Part shown: piece after piece, positions 8,584-18,400 of the stretch
How the letters are laid out: the number at the start of each line of letters is the position of its first letter
How positions within the stretch are numbered: the first letter of the stretch is position 1
NCBI RefSeq assembly: GCF_001650195.1
Contig: NZ_LXYR01000008.1
Location: forward strand, 1-64,000
Source of the DNA: Phormidesmis priestleyi BC1401
Lineage (GTDB): Bacteria > Cyanobacteriota > Cyanobacteriia > Leptolyngbyales > Leptolyngbyaceae
Direction of reading: 5' to 3'
Length of the DNA stretch: 64,000 nucleotides
The notes under the pieces: model-generated
Database searches by the model: none
What the model saw: only the letters and a program-made list of their open reading frames with translations
Told to the model about the DNA's origin: nothing
Position numbers and translations under genes: made by a program

Positions 8584-9146
8584 AGGAAGAAGCGAGATAT
8601 CGGGCAGGTGAAATTAGGGAGCAGTGGCGAGGTTAACAGGTCATCATTCAATAGCGTTGCCACTAGCTTAAGCATTGCCTGCTGGCGGCGATACAGTTCT
8701 ACTTGCTGCAATTGCCAATTGAGAATCCAACATTCTTGTACCCCTCTGGAACCATAGAGCTTGAGTTTGGCTTCTCGATCGCGTTGCTCATTTGCTAGCC
8801 CTGGAGACAAAACCTCGATCGCCAATTCTGGCAAATGTCCGGCTTCGTCTAATGCAACGGCTAGCCGAGTTTTACTAATCCAAACGACATCAGGAATTAC
8901 ATTATCAGCATCGTATTTTAAGGCTTTGAGCCTTCTTGATCGGTGTGAAACGTCCATGGCGAACATCTGCATAGTGATTCCGATAGACCCAACATTTCCA
9001 CAGGTTTTCTGGTGCTTCCAGTGAGGCGCTCTGGTCGCAAATAGTTCTCCATCAATGATTTCATAGCGATTGCTGCTTTCGGGCAATCGCTCAATGTCGG
9101 AGGTCGTCCAGTGTATTCGCTCATCGGTGGTCTGGCTCATGGGCAT
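8580..9146 (-). CDS. Uma2-family (DUF820) putative restriction-endonuclease-like protein
   Basis: A 188-residue member of the PD-(D/E)XK Uma2 family, which is greatly expanded in cyanobacteria. Visible features are RYEIIDGELF (N-terminal Glu), DADNVIPDVVWIS (the catalytic Asp region), LAIEVLSPG (the ExK-like strand) and AKLKLYGSRGVQECWI. A stretch of about 26 residues between HQKTCGN and DADNVIPD does not look like the usual family sequence, although the spacing is right, so two compensating frameshifts or local divergence are possible. The function is unknown; the family is often linked to mobile DNA. It is convergent with the NurA gene and overlaps it by 4 bases. Confidence 0.7.
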   Translation of the reverse strand: MPMSQTTDERIHWTTSDIERLPESSNRYEIIDGELFATRAPHWKHQKTCGNVGSIGITMQMFAMDVSHRSRRLKALKYDADNVIPDVVWISKTRLAVALDEAGHLPELAIEVLSPGLANEQRDREAKLKLYGSRGVQECWILNWQLQQVELYRRQQAMLKLVATLLNDDLLTSPLLPNFTCPISRFFL

Positions 9147-9239
9147 CGTTTAGGGGTTAGATGACAATGAACGTGGCGGGTGAACGACCGCCTTATCGGC
9201 GGGTTGACCGCTCTAACTTTAAGGACAGGTCGTTTCACG

Positions 9240-9718
9240 CTTGCTGAAAGGAAAGCGAAAAGACGGACTCATCCAGTGCCCCTGCCCTGTTTGGGCGATG
9301 GGCACGATGGAATCTGATCAGACCGATGGCACCCGAAGGGCAACGACGAGAAATCCTCGATTGGTATCACCTGATGGAGAATCTCCAGAAGGTGGGCGAT
9401 TCAACCGGGCGCTTGCAGAAGGCGAGTGCTTTGCTTTGAAAAGGACAGGTCGATGCCACGCTGGAGTTGTTTCAGGACTGTTCCCACAAGCAGGCGGACA
9501 ACTTCTGTGCCTATCTTCGCAAACATCGCCACCGCATCGTGAACCATCAGTACTACCAGAGTGAGCAGATTTGTTCCCTTGGGTTCGGGGCAGTGGAATC
9601 TGCCGTTAAGCAGATCAGCCGACGCACTAAAATCTCTGGGGCATAGTGGAATTCAGAAAGTGTGCCACAAGTATTGGCTCACCGCTGTGCTTATCTCAAT
9701 GACTTACTCACCCTCTGA
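9240..9718 (+). pseudogene. degenerate transposase (ISKra4-like), three lesions
   Basis: Reading three pieces together gives a recognisable transposase C-terminal half: CLGDGHDGI (about 9288-9314), then WNLIRPMAPEGQRREILDW (from 9308 in another frame), DWYHLMENLQKVG, then AVESAVKQISRRTKISGA and VPQVLAHRCAYLN. Lesions: a frameshift near 9311-9317 that looks like loss of one copy of a 7-base repeat; an in-frame TGA at 9437-9439 where Trp is expected (LLWKGQ); and an in-frame TAG at 9644-9646 where Gln is expected (GAQW). The frame finally stops at 9716-9718. No terminal inverted repeats were found and the N-terminal half is missing or unreadable. The ISKra4 assignment is from memory of family sequences; a close family is possible. 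Confidence 0.7.
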
Positions 9719-10084
9719 ATCATTCCGTCTGCAAAACTGACATGCTCCCGAACTGTGTGCCCTGCGATCTGACGTGGTATACACCAAGTGGGAAGAGGCG
9801 TACCGCGATCCGATCGTCGAGCGGGGGTTTTTCGCCGATGTGGTGCGACAGACCATCCTATAACCAAAACAGGAGAAGCCTCCTGACTGAAAAAAGCATG
9901 GCTCAAGGATAACAAACCCTCTCTCCTAATTTTTGAAAGTATTTCAATTTATAACAACAACCGAAAAGGCGATCGCGCCGCATGGAATTCTCTGCTATCA
10001 AAGTAAAGACTGCTCAAGTTTGATTTATCGCCTTTAGCCTCACTTGTAGCCCGACAGATCGCACATCGTTTAGCCCCCGCGAGA
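9719..10084. other. decayed sequence between transposase remnant and SpvB fragment
   Basis: About 365 bases without an intact gene. A plus-strand stretch near 9744-9860 reads as protein-like (ELCALRSDVVYTKWEEAY, then GFFADVVRQTIL and a stop at about 9858-9860), but it has no start and no family I recognise. The rest is AT-rich. It is probably remnant coding DNA from the same decayed region. Confidence 0.35.
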
Positions 10085-10639
10085 GTGCCCATGAACAGCC
10101 AAGAAACCGTTTCCACTTCCAGTACTTCTCCATCCGCTCAAAGCAGTGGTGGGAGAACTGAACCCTATAAAAATTATTTTGCTCCTCTCCCTGCTGTGTC
10201 GCTGCCCAAGGGCGGTGGAGCGATTAAGGGAATGGGTGAGAAGTTTTCTGCCAATCCAGTAACAGGCACCGGTTCGATGTCAGTCCTGAGCGCCATCAGT
10301 CCTGGTCGTTCTGGGTTTGGGTCGCAGTTATCGGTTTCCTACGATTCGGGGGTAGGCAATAGGATGTTTGGGCTGGGCTAGAATCTATCGCTGCCTTCGA
10401 TTACCCGCAAGACCGACAAAGGCTTGCTTCGCTACTGGGGTAGTGAGGAGTCGGATGTTTTCGTGCTTTCGGGTGCGGAAGATCTGGTGCCGATTCTGGT
10501 TCAGAACAACCAGAAGAGGTGGGAACCTGAAAGGCTAGAGCCACGCACGGTGGGGGTGAAGACTTATCGCATTCAACGCTATCGATGCCGGATTGAGGGA
10601 TTATTTGCGCGTATCGAACGTCGGACTAACGCAGCTTGA
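10085..10639 (+). pseudogene. N-terminal fragment of SpvB/TcaC-like toxin-complex protein, interrupted by TAG
   Basis: Two open stretches lie in one frame, separated only by a TAG at 10379-10381. The first (98 codons) carries VSLPKGGGAIKGMGEKF, ANPVTGTGSMSV and SPGRSGFGSQLSVSYDSG, the start of the SpvB N-terminal domain of insecticidal toxin complex and Rhs-like proteins. The TAG stands where Trp is expected (FGLGW). The second continues NLSLPSITRKTDKGLL, ESDVFVLSGAEDLVP and YRIQRYRCRIEGLFARIERRTN before a TGA. Intact members run to more than 1000 residues, so besides the nonsense change the gene has lost most of its 3' part. An ATG at 10091 fits the start as well as 10085. Confidence 0.75.
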
Positions 10640-10876
10640 CAATCTTCGCCTTTTGGCGGAGTGTTACCGCGATCGACGCAGGCGCTTTGGATCACGTTTA
10701 ACTTGATTGCTGCCATTCTCAACTCCGAGCCTGCCTCCTCTTCCTGATTCACGCAAGAGGTCTAATTTTTCCGGGTATTGCCCAGATTCCATGAAGATTG
10801 AATGATAAAGTCACTAAACCACTGAAAAAGTAGTCTAGTCTCTAAAGTAGAGATTGCTTAAAAAGCCTAAAATCAT
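10640..10876. other. intergenic region before the SLBB gene
   Basis: No gene seen. The DNA after the SpvB fragment (10640-10760) may be its decayed continuation, but I cannot follow a frame. An AT-rich stretch at 10795-10875 precedes the ATG at 10877 and may hold the promoter for the polysaccharide-export gene. Confidence 0.4.
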
Positions 10877-12348
10877 ATGCCGCGAAACTTGGTTAAAGGT
10901 CTTCCTACAAGCCTTATTCAACGCATTTCGGGTTTCACCCTACCAATGCTGTTAGCAATTATTACACCCGTGTCTCCTGTCTAGCTCAACAAGGGGTTGC
11001 CGCCTATGAAGGCTCAACGCGTTCGGGAACGCCTTCCAGCTTGACGGATGATGCATATACTTTAGGACCTGGCGATCGGGTTCGGATTGACGTATTCAAA
11101 CTGACCCAACTTTCTGGTGAGTTTCAAGTTCTGGCAGATGGCTCTTTGAACCTTCCCCAAGTAGGCAGTATACCCATCACCGGAATGACGCTTAAAGAAG
11201 CGGCGAATGCGATCTCCGAAGGGTATTCCCGAATTCTTAAATATCCGGTCGTGAGTGTGAATGTGATAACTCCTCGCCCGGTGCAAGCTAGCATTTTGGG
11301 CGAGGTCAATCGCCCAGGAGCATACACTCTCACAGAAACCGGACAGATTCCTACCGTAGCACGAGCGCTCCGACAGGCAGGCGGTATTACTCAAATGGCA
11401 GACCTGCGTCGGGTAGAGGTTCGTCGCCCTCGGCGCTTCGGCGAGCAGGTGATTAAGGTTAACCTCTGGGATTTTCTACAAACGGGTGATTTTCGCCAAG
11501 ACGTTACCCTGCGGGCTGGAGATGCGATCTTTGTTCCCACTCTCAGTCAAACGAACTTGGCTGAGTCTATTCAACTGGCCTCAACCAGCTTTAGTGCAGA
11601 CAAAAGTCAGGCATTAAACGTTGCTGTCATCGGTGAAGTCTACCGTCCCGGTCCTCACACCGTCACTGCTTCCGCCCGCACAGGTGCTGCTGGAGAAACT
11701 GGGCAGGCAAGTGGTTCTGGAGGAGTTGAGACACCTCCCACGATTACTAGCGCAATTCAGATTGCGGGTGGAATCAAGCCTCAAGCAGATATTCGTCAAA
11801 TTCAGGTTCGACGTTTGACTAAAAATGGCAGCGAGCAAGCCATCGTGATCGACCTCTTAAAGCTGTTAAAGGAAGGAGACATTAGTCAGGATCTGTTTCT
11901 ACAGGACAGGGACACTATCGTTATCCCAACGGCAACCACCATTTCTTCCGAAGATTCGATCCAGGTTGCTGCCGCCAGTTTTTCTCCAGACAGCATTCGG
12001 GTAAACATCGTGGGCGAAGTGAAGCAGCCTGGAGCAGTTAAGATTCCACCAAATACCCCGCTCAACCAGGCTGTCTTGGCAGCAGGAGGATTTACAACGC
12101 GGGCGCGGACCAAGTCAGTCGATCTGATTCGGCTAAATCCGAATGGCACCATTACAAAGCGCAATATTGCCATCAGTTTTGACAACCAGCTCAACGATAA
12201 AACCAATCCGGCGCTTTACAACGATGACATCATTATCGTGAATCGCTCTGGATTAACCACTTTTTCAGATGGCTTAAACTCCGCTCTGAATCCTATCACT
12301 AACTTTCTATCGTTATTTAGCATCTACAGAATCATTGTTGGCAAGTAG
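10877..12348 (+). pseudogene. SLBB-domain polysaccharide export protein (Wza-like), signal peptide separated by a -1 frameshift
   Basis: The main frame (from a TTG at 11041, open back to 10981) encodes a Wza/OtnA-type outer-membrane export protein: a poly_export domain (YTLGPGDRVRIDVF at its start) and three SLBB beta-grasp domains marked by ILGEVNRPGAYTL, VIGEVYRPGPHTV and IVGEVKQPGAVKI. An ATG at 10877 opens a frame with a typical signal peptide (MPRNLVKGL...TLPMLLAIITPVSPV) that stops with TAG at 10982-10984. The continuation LAQQGVAAYEG is in the next frame from 10981. One missing base around 10979-10980 explains this. As read, the mature domain lacks an export signal, so the gene is probably inactive unless this is a sequencing error. 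It is followed by the truncated Wzz-like gene. Confidence 0.75.
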
Positions 12349-12486
12349 GCGCTTACTAGATTTTTAAAAAGGAAAAATTGTATTTAGATTATCATCAACG
12401 AACAAACAGGTTTACGAATCAAACGGCAAATCAGGTAAGGCTTAACGTGTTTCCTCGCACCAGTCGCTTAGCGAACTGATATCAAC

Positions 12487-13806
12487 ATGGAGAACCATCA
12501 AAATCCTCAGGCATTGTCACCAGAAAACCGCACCGATAAGCGATTTCAGTGGCCATCGTCAATCAGACCGGATCACTCCAACGAAGGTGATGAAGGTGGT
12601 TTAAATCTCGGTCAGGTTTTTGGTGTATTGAAGCGACGGTTACCTGTCATTGTTGGAGTAACCATTGTTGTAACCTCTGTTGCGATGCTCAAGGCGTTGA
12701 CCAGTAAGCCTATTTATCAAGCCGGGTTTGAAATTTTGACGCGGCCAGTCACTGTGGAAAATCAGGTTATATCTTCTGTGCCTCAAACCCTTAGTAATAA
12801 GGAAGGACAGCAGCAACCGGAAAAGACCATAGATGCTACTAAACTAAAACTGCTGAAAAGTCCTAAATTACTTTCACCGATCGCTGACCAATTGAAGGCT
12901 AAGTATCCGACCATTACTGACTATGAGCTAGCTGCCAGTCTTTCCATAACCCCGGTTCCCAGCAGTGAAATTCTAGCTGTGACCCTTCAGGATACCAACC
13001 CTGAGAAAGTGAAAGCGATCTTGAAGCTTGTAGCAGACTCCTATCTCAAATACAGTCTAGAAGAGCGGTTAGCGGATGTGCGGCAGGGGATTGAGTTTGT
13101 GGATGTCCAAGTGCCTCAATTACAGAAGCGGGTTAACGCGGCTCAGGATCGACTGCAAAGCTTTCGTCAGCGGTATGACCTGATCGATCCAGACACAACC
13201 GGGAAACAACTGGCAGACTGGACCAATACGGTGGGTCAACAACGCCTTGACACACAAATCAAACTAAATGAAGCGCGTGCACTTTACAATAACTTGCAGA
13301 AATTGTTGAGCCGATCGGACGATCCGGCATCCACAGCGTTGAGTAGCAATACCCGCTATCAGGCTTTACTGAATCAGATCTTGGCGGTAGAGGGTGACCT
13401 TGCTAAAGAGTCATCGCTTTTTAAGGATGATACTGTTAACGTTCAAGTTCTTAAAGAGCAGCAGCAAAACCTCATACCGCTGCTACAGCGAGAAGGGCGA
13501 CGAGTGCAGGAAGAAGTTGCCAGCAATATTCGGGGACTGGAAGACCGCGATCGCATTTTGGGTCAGGCAGACAGTCAGCTCAGCCAGCGAGTGAAGCAGT
13601 TATCCGTTGTGTCTCGTCAATACACAGACATTCAACAAGAGCTAAAGATTGCAACAGATAATCTGAATCAATTTCTGACTAAACGGGAGGCATTGCGGAT
13701 TGATGCCGGGCAACGGAAAACTCCCTGGCAAATTCTGACCCCCCCTGGAGACCCAGGGCTGATTTATTGGAAAAAGAATAACCTTCAAACCCCATTGTTC
13801 CGTTGA
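12487..13806 (+). CDS. Wzz/GumC-like polysaccharide co-polymerase, C-terminally truncated
   Basis: A 439-codon frame that begins like a cyanobacterial exopolysaccharide chain-length determinant. It has a cytoplasmic N-terminus, a first membrane helix at about residues 52-75 (VIVGVTIVVTSVAML), a Wzz domain (YQAGFEILTRPV), and long periplasmic coiled coils (residues 190-400). Homologues continue after LTPPGDP to a second membrane helix and usually a tyrosine autokinase domain. Here the frame changes character at GDPGLIYWKKNN (about residue 420) and stops. The second membrane anchor is therefore missing and the protein is unlikely to work. The 3' junction lies about 100 bases before a dispersed-repeat copy. 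With the SLBB gene upstream it forms the remains of an exopolysaccharide export operon. Confidence 0.7.
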   Translation: MENHQNPQALSPENRTDKRFQWPSSIRPDHSNEGDEGGLNLGQVFGVLKRRLPVIVGVTIVVTSVAMLKALTSKPIYQAGFEILTRPVTVENQVISSVPQTLSNKEGQQQPEKTIDATKLKLLKSPKLLSPIADQLKAKYPTITDYELAASLSITPVPSSEILAVTLQDTNPEKVKAILKLVADSYLKYSLEERLADVRQGIEFVDVQVPQLQKRVNAAQDRLQSFRQRYDLIDPDTTGKQLADWTNTVGQQRLDTQIKLNEARALYNNLQKLLSRSDDPASTALSSNTRYQALLNQILAVEGDLAKESSLFKDDTVNVQVLKEQQQNLIPLLQREGRRVQEEVASNIRGLEDRDRILGQADSQLSQRVKQLSVVSRQYTDIQQELKIATDNLNQFLTKREALRIDAGQRKTPWQILTPPGDPGLIYWKKNNLQTPLFR

Positions 13807-14149
13807 GTTGGGAGACCAGGTTCGCCCCAATTGAACGAAGGAATCGGGCATCATGCCTTTTTCTCTGGTCAACAAATCAGCCCTGCCATTGGGAGAGGGA
13901 TTTAAGGTGAGAGCAGGGACTTTTGCAAGAGGTCTATTGAGCCGTTCAGCAACACCCAATTTGCAGCGAGGGGAGATGCGATCGTGCCCCCAGTGTTTGA
14001 ACTTTTGGACGATCGAGAGAAATCTGTCTTTACACGAGCGATTTTCACCAAATTTCTTGACTATTTTTGCTTCAACTGCCTAAATTACAGCTATTCTGTG
14101 GCATAGTTTTCAAACCCTGCTGACTGTCTGACTGTGTGATGCCAAATTT
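13807..14149. other. intergenic region with a dispersed-repeat copy
   Basis: About 340 bases after the truncated Wzz-like gene. It contains one copy of the GGGAGAGG...GGTGAG...TTTTGCAAG repeat (13881-13929), annotated separately. Nothing else recognisable; the last 60 bases before 14150 should carry the promoter of the next gene. Confidence 0.5.
13881..13929 (+). repeat. dispersed repeat, copy 1
   Basis: Matches two other intergenic places in the window (40448-40492 and 60252-60305) in the same orientation. The shared core is a GGGAGAGG block, then GGTGAG, then a TTTGCAAG end. It probably belongs to a genome-wide short repeat family that is often found between cyanobacterial genes. Confidence 0.6.
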
Positions 14150-14731
14150 ATGACTTCTAACGTGAACCCTCAACCCTCTGCGCGACCTGCAAAAACATCC
14201 GGGCAATCTGCGTCGCCCGCAAGTGCTTATTCGCCGTCTGTGCCGATTTCTCTCTATCGCGAAGTGACTGCCGAGCTTCAGGCTTCAAAGACGACCATAG
14301 AGGCGCTTAAAGCCCAAAACCAGCAGTTAGCCAAGCAAAATAACTATCTGCGTCAAGAAGTCGAGAAAGCTGCCTTGACGACTCTGCATCTCCGTCAAGT
14401 AGTGAGTAACCTGCCTCACGTCAATATGGAGTTGCCTCAAGTTCCTCATGTAGAGACAATGCTAGAAGCTGGATTTAGCGCACCAGCATCTCGTCTTTCT
14501 GCTCCTCCGTCGCCCAAACACTATCAGGTCAGGTCAACTGAGTCTCCCTTTTTGTCAGATGATTTGGTCTTTGAGCAAGAGAGTCAGCCTCGTCGAAAAA
14601 TTCAGTCTGACAAACGCCCGACTGAGCTAAGCGGCTGGTGGTTGGGCATGATTATCGTCATGATTGTGGTGACAGCCTTTGGCACAGGCTTTTTGATTGT
14701 GCGTCCTCTATTGCCATCTGCCAATAAATAG
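14150..14731 (+). CDS. coiled-coil protein with C-terminal membrane helix, unknown function
   Basis: A 193-residue protein with no family I can name. Residues 1-35 are Pro/Ser/Ala-rich and disordered. Residues 38-85 are a coiled coil (REVTAELQASK, NQQLAKQNNYLRQEVEKA). Residues 95-160 are again low in structure, and one hydrophobic helix lies at about 163-187 (WWLGMIIVMIVVTAFGTGFLIV). It should be tail-anchored with a large cytoplasmic N-terminus. It lies 237 bases upstream of glnB on the same strand. The NtcA box between them suggests separate regulation of glnB. Confidence 0.7.
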   Translation: MTSNVNPQPSARPAKTSGQSASPASAYSPSVPISLYREVTAELQASKTTIEALKAQNQQLAKQNNYLRQEVEKAALTTLHLRQVVSNLPHVNMELPQVPHVETMLEAGFSAPASRLSAPPSPKHYQVRSTESPFLSDDLVFEQESQPRRKIQSDKRPTELSGWWLGMIIVMIVVTAFGTGFLIVRPLLPSANK

Positions 14732-14880
14732 ACGAGTCTGAGAGCGAATGACGCTACAAATCTTGACAAAATATTCGCTAGATTGAGCAGTTGTGCAACA
14801 GTTTGTCAAGAAAAGCTGGGAGCGATCGTGCGAGACTCAACAAGGATTCACTACGAAAGGCATGACTTCGGGTTAAAACG

Positions 14881-14894
14881 GTAGTCGTCGTTAC
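14881..14894 (+). promoter_or_regulatory. NtcA-binding site upstream of glnB
   Basis: GTA-N8-TAC is a perfect match to the NtcA consensus (GTAGTCGTCGTTAC). A possible -10 element, TAGAAG, begins 23 bases further on (14918), matching the class II NtcA promoter spacing but with the last T of TAN3T missing. NtcA control of glnB is established in several cyanobacteria, so the site is expected in this position. Confidence 0.75.
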
Positions 14895-14920
14895 AAACCC
14901 TTTCTTAGTAACGGTGATAG

Positions 14921-15307
<387 letters not shown>

Positions 15308-15368
15308 CGAGTGTTCCAAAGATTCCTTAGAAGTAACTCTTTATAATTCACCTTTCCAGACTTGATCA

Positions 15369-15398
15369 GACAACTCCGATTTGGGGTTGTCTTTTTTT
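15369..15398 (+). terminator. Rho-independent terminator after glnB
   Basis: Stem GACAAC (15369-15374) pairs with GTTGTC (15386-15391), extended by CC/GG pairs, and is followed at once by seven T. It ends the glnB transcript before the convergent sbcC gene (stop at 15401). Confidence 0.8.
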
Positions 15399-15400
15399 GG

Positions 15401-18400
15401 CTAGAGACACAGCATTAGCTGCGAGCCTTCAGAGGTTTTTGTGACCTCAATACGCGCCTGGAATGCTTCTCGGAAGTAGGGCATGTGCGTTACGGTGAGA
15501 ATGCAGGCAAAATCAGGAGCGATCGCGTTAATGGCAGCAATGAGTCGATCGCAGCCTTCTTGATCCTGTGTGCCAAATCCTTCATCGACGATCAGCATTT
15601 GTAGGGCAGTGCCCGATCGCTGCGATAGTAATCGAGCCAGGGCAAGACGAATCGCAAAGTTTACCCGAAAGGCTTCTCCGCCTGAATAGGTTTCATAAGG
15701 GCGCGTTCCGTGAGCATCAGCAATCAGAATATCCAACGTCTCTAACGATTTGGGATTTTGAGTGATGCCTCGCGCCGATTTGCTAGACGATTTAGAGCTA
15801 CGGGCAGTGCGCTGAGTCACGAATTGAACATGTAGTTGGTTGGCACTGAGACGCGAGAGAATTTGATTGGTCGTCGCTTCTAGCTGAGGCAAAACGTTTT
15901 CGATCAGCAGCGCCTGAATCCCATTTTTACCAAAGGCTAAGGCGAGTTCTTGATAGACTCGGCTCTGCTGACGCGCCAGTTTTAACTGAGTTCTGAGGTC
16001 TCCATCTTGAATTCTCAGAGCATCTTGCTGCTGTTGCTGCTGCTGAAGCCGACCCAGACGCGCAAGCTGTTGATCAAGCTGTTGGCGTTGGCGTTGCAGT
16101 TCTTGCTCAATCGCTTGAATCTGAGTGCTAAAGTCGGGAGTTTGCTCTAAATAATTGACGAGTTCTTGAGTGTGACGACTCACCGTTTGCAAATCGTGTA
16201 GCCGCGTCTGAAGCGTCTGCGCCAAGTCTTGAAGACGCTGCTGCACTTGCGGAAATTGCTGCTGTGCTTGCCGCAGTTCTTGAAGCTTTAGCTGCCACGG
16301 CTGTGCCTGCCGGAGCGCGACTCTGAGGGCATTGTGTTGCGCCAGGTCATAGCCAATGTCGGCAATTTGGCGATCGCTCTGCCCAAATCCGGCGGCGGTG
16401 TCTGCTTGGAGTTGTTCGATCTGCTGGTCTAGCTGAGACAGTTGGGCAGCTAGCTCTGGCTGACGGGCAGTAATCTGTGCCTGTCGTCGCTGTGCTTGTT
16501 TGACATCGGCGAGCTTGATTTCTGCCCAGCGCCAGCGATCGACGGCTCCTCGTGCCAGAGCGTGGTCTTTTTCGTCGTAGTTGAGTTGCTGAAGGCTGCG
16601 ATCGAGCAGCGTTAATTCTTCTTGCACCTCAGTGGCGTAGTCTCGATCGTGCAGTTGTTGTTCGAGTTGAGCGGATTCTGTCGTGAGTTGTTCTAGGCTT
16701 TTTTGCACATCGGCGGTGGTTTGAAGTTGTTCTTGCAGTTGTCCGCGTCGCTCTAGTGCAGAGCCAAATTGCACGAGTTTAGTGTCGAGTTCGGCATATT
16801 CTCGCCGCAAAACTTGAATTTCTCGCTCAGACACCGCCAACTGTTCTCGAATCACCCAGATTTGGTCAAGGACTTCTTGCTGCTGCTGCTCGTGTTTTTG
16901 CAAGACAAGATTCCAGTGAGGCTCATCAAGGGGGCGATCACACAAAGGACAGGGAGGATAAGAGGAATTTTGAGGGGTGAGAACTGAGGGTTGAGTCAGC
17001 GTCGCCACCGATTGAGTTGCAGACTCGATGGATCGTTCGTCCGTCCCTCGATCGGGGGACAATTCCCGTTCTAGTTCGCCAAGTTCTTGATTGCCGAGTG
17101 TGCCTTGTTTCAGCATCCGAATTTTGTGATCTAATTCGGCTAACTGGGCTTCGTGATCGCGCTGATGGGCTTGCAGTCGCTCCATAAAACTGCGTCGCTC
17201 TAGCCCTTTTTCACGGACTTGTTCTTGATAGAGTTTGAGTCTCTCTAGCTCCTCAATATGGGTGGCAACTTCGACGACAGCGCGCTGTAATTTGGGCTGA
17301 CGCTGCTGCTGAGTGTGAAGCTGATGTGCAGAAGTTCGCAGTTCGTCAAGGCGGGCAGTCAGTCGGGTAGAGGCGCGATCGAGGTCGCTCTGCAAGTGTT
17401 GCCGACGCTGAAGCAAAGGAGCCACCTTCATCTGAAGCTGGTCAAGCTGAGTTAGCTCAAGCCGCGCTTGCCGCAGGTGTTCGACCCCGGCTTCAATATC
17501 GGCGGCTTTGCTAAGAGTGCGCTGAATCTCCTCGGACTGCTGCTCTAAGGCGACTCGTTGCGCTTGCAGATTTTGAGATTGACTTTGAAGATGGGTGAGT
17601 TTTGCGGATTGCTGCTGCTGATAGTGCTGGCGTTTCGTTTGGGCAACTTGGTGATCTTGAAATTTTGCGGCTAGCGTGTCTTCCTGCATTTGCAGCGTTT
17701 GCCACTGCTGATATCCACTGGCGATCGTGCCTTCTTGTTGCAGCAATAAAATTAACGTTTGTCTCTGATGATCGATCTGCGTCAGCTCTTTTTGCAGCCG
17801 TTGACAATCTTGATTGAGGTTGCGTTGCTGCTGCTGTTGCCAAGTGAGCTGTTGCTGTGCGTTTTGGCGGTGTTGTTGGCTAGCTAAAAGATTTTGTAAC
17901 TGATCGCTGTAGGCAGTCTGCTGCTGCTGCATCTGCGTTAGCGTCAGTTCTAGCTCAATGCGTTCTTGAGCGATCGCTTCGGTTTGCTGCAACTGTTGCT
18001 GAATCGATGCCAGATTTCGCTCTAGCAGTTCGACCTGCCCTTTAAACTGGCGGGATTTGTCTTTGGCTTGCTCGGCTAACTCGTCATAGCGCTGTAGCTT
18101 GAGCAGGTCAGCGAGAATCTGTTTGCGATCGCCCGGACGCTTGAGCATAAACTCATCGGCGCGACCCTGCCGCAAATAAGCCGAGTTAACAAACGTATCG
18201 TAATCGAGCTTCAAATGCTCTAGAACGAGATTTTGGGTGGCGCGAATGCCTTTTTCGGTGAGCGATCGAAACGCAGTTGCACGAGGAATCTCCGCATCCT
18301 GATTTTTCACCTCTCCGTGAGCAATTTGAAACTCTAACGCCACGCCATTTCCTCGTTGTCGAGTGCGAATGATGCGATAGGTCTGTTGATGAATGCTGAA

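Noticed and set aside
16000..18000. Long plus-strand open frames inside sbcC
   Set aside because: They are shadows of the Gln-rich coiled coil and have no start signals or family features.
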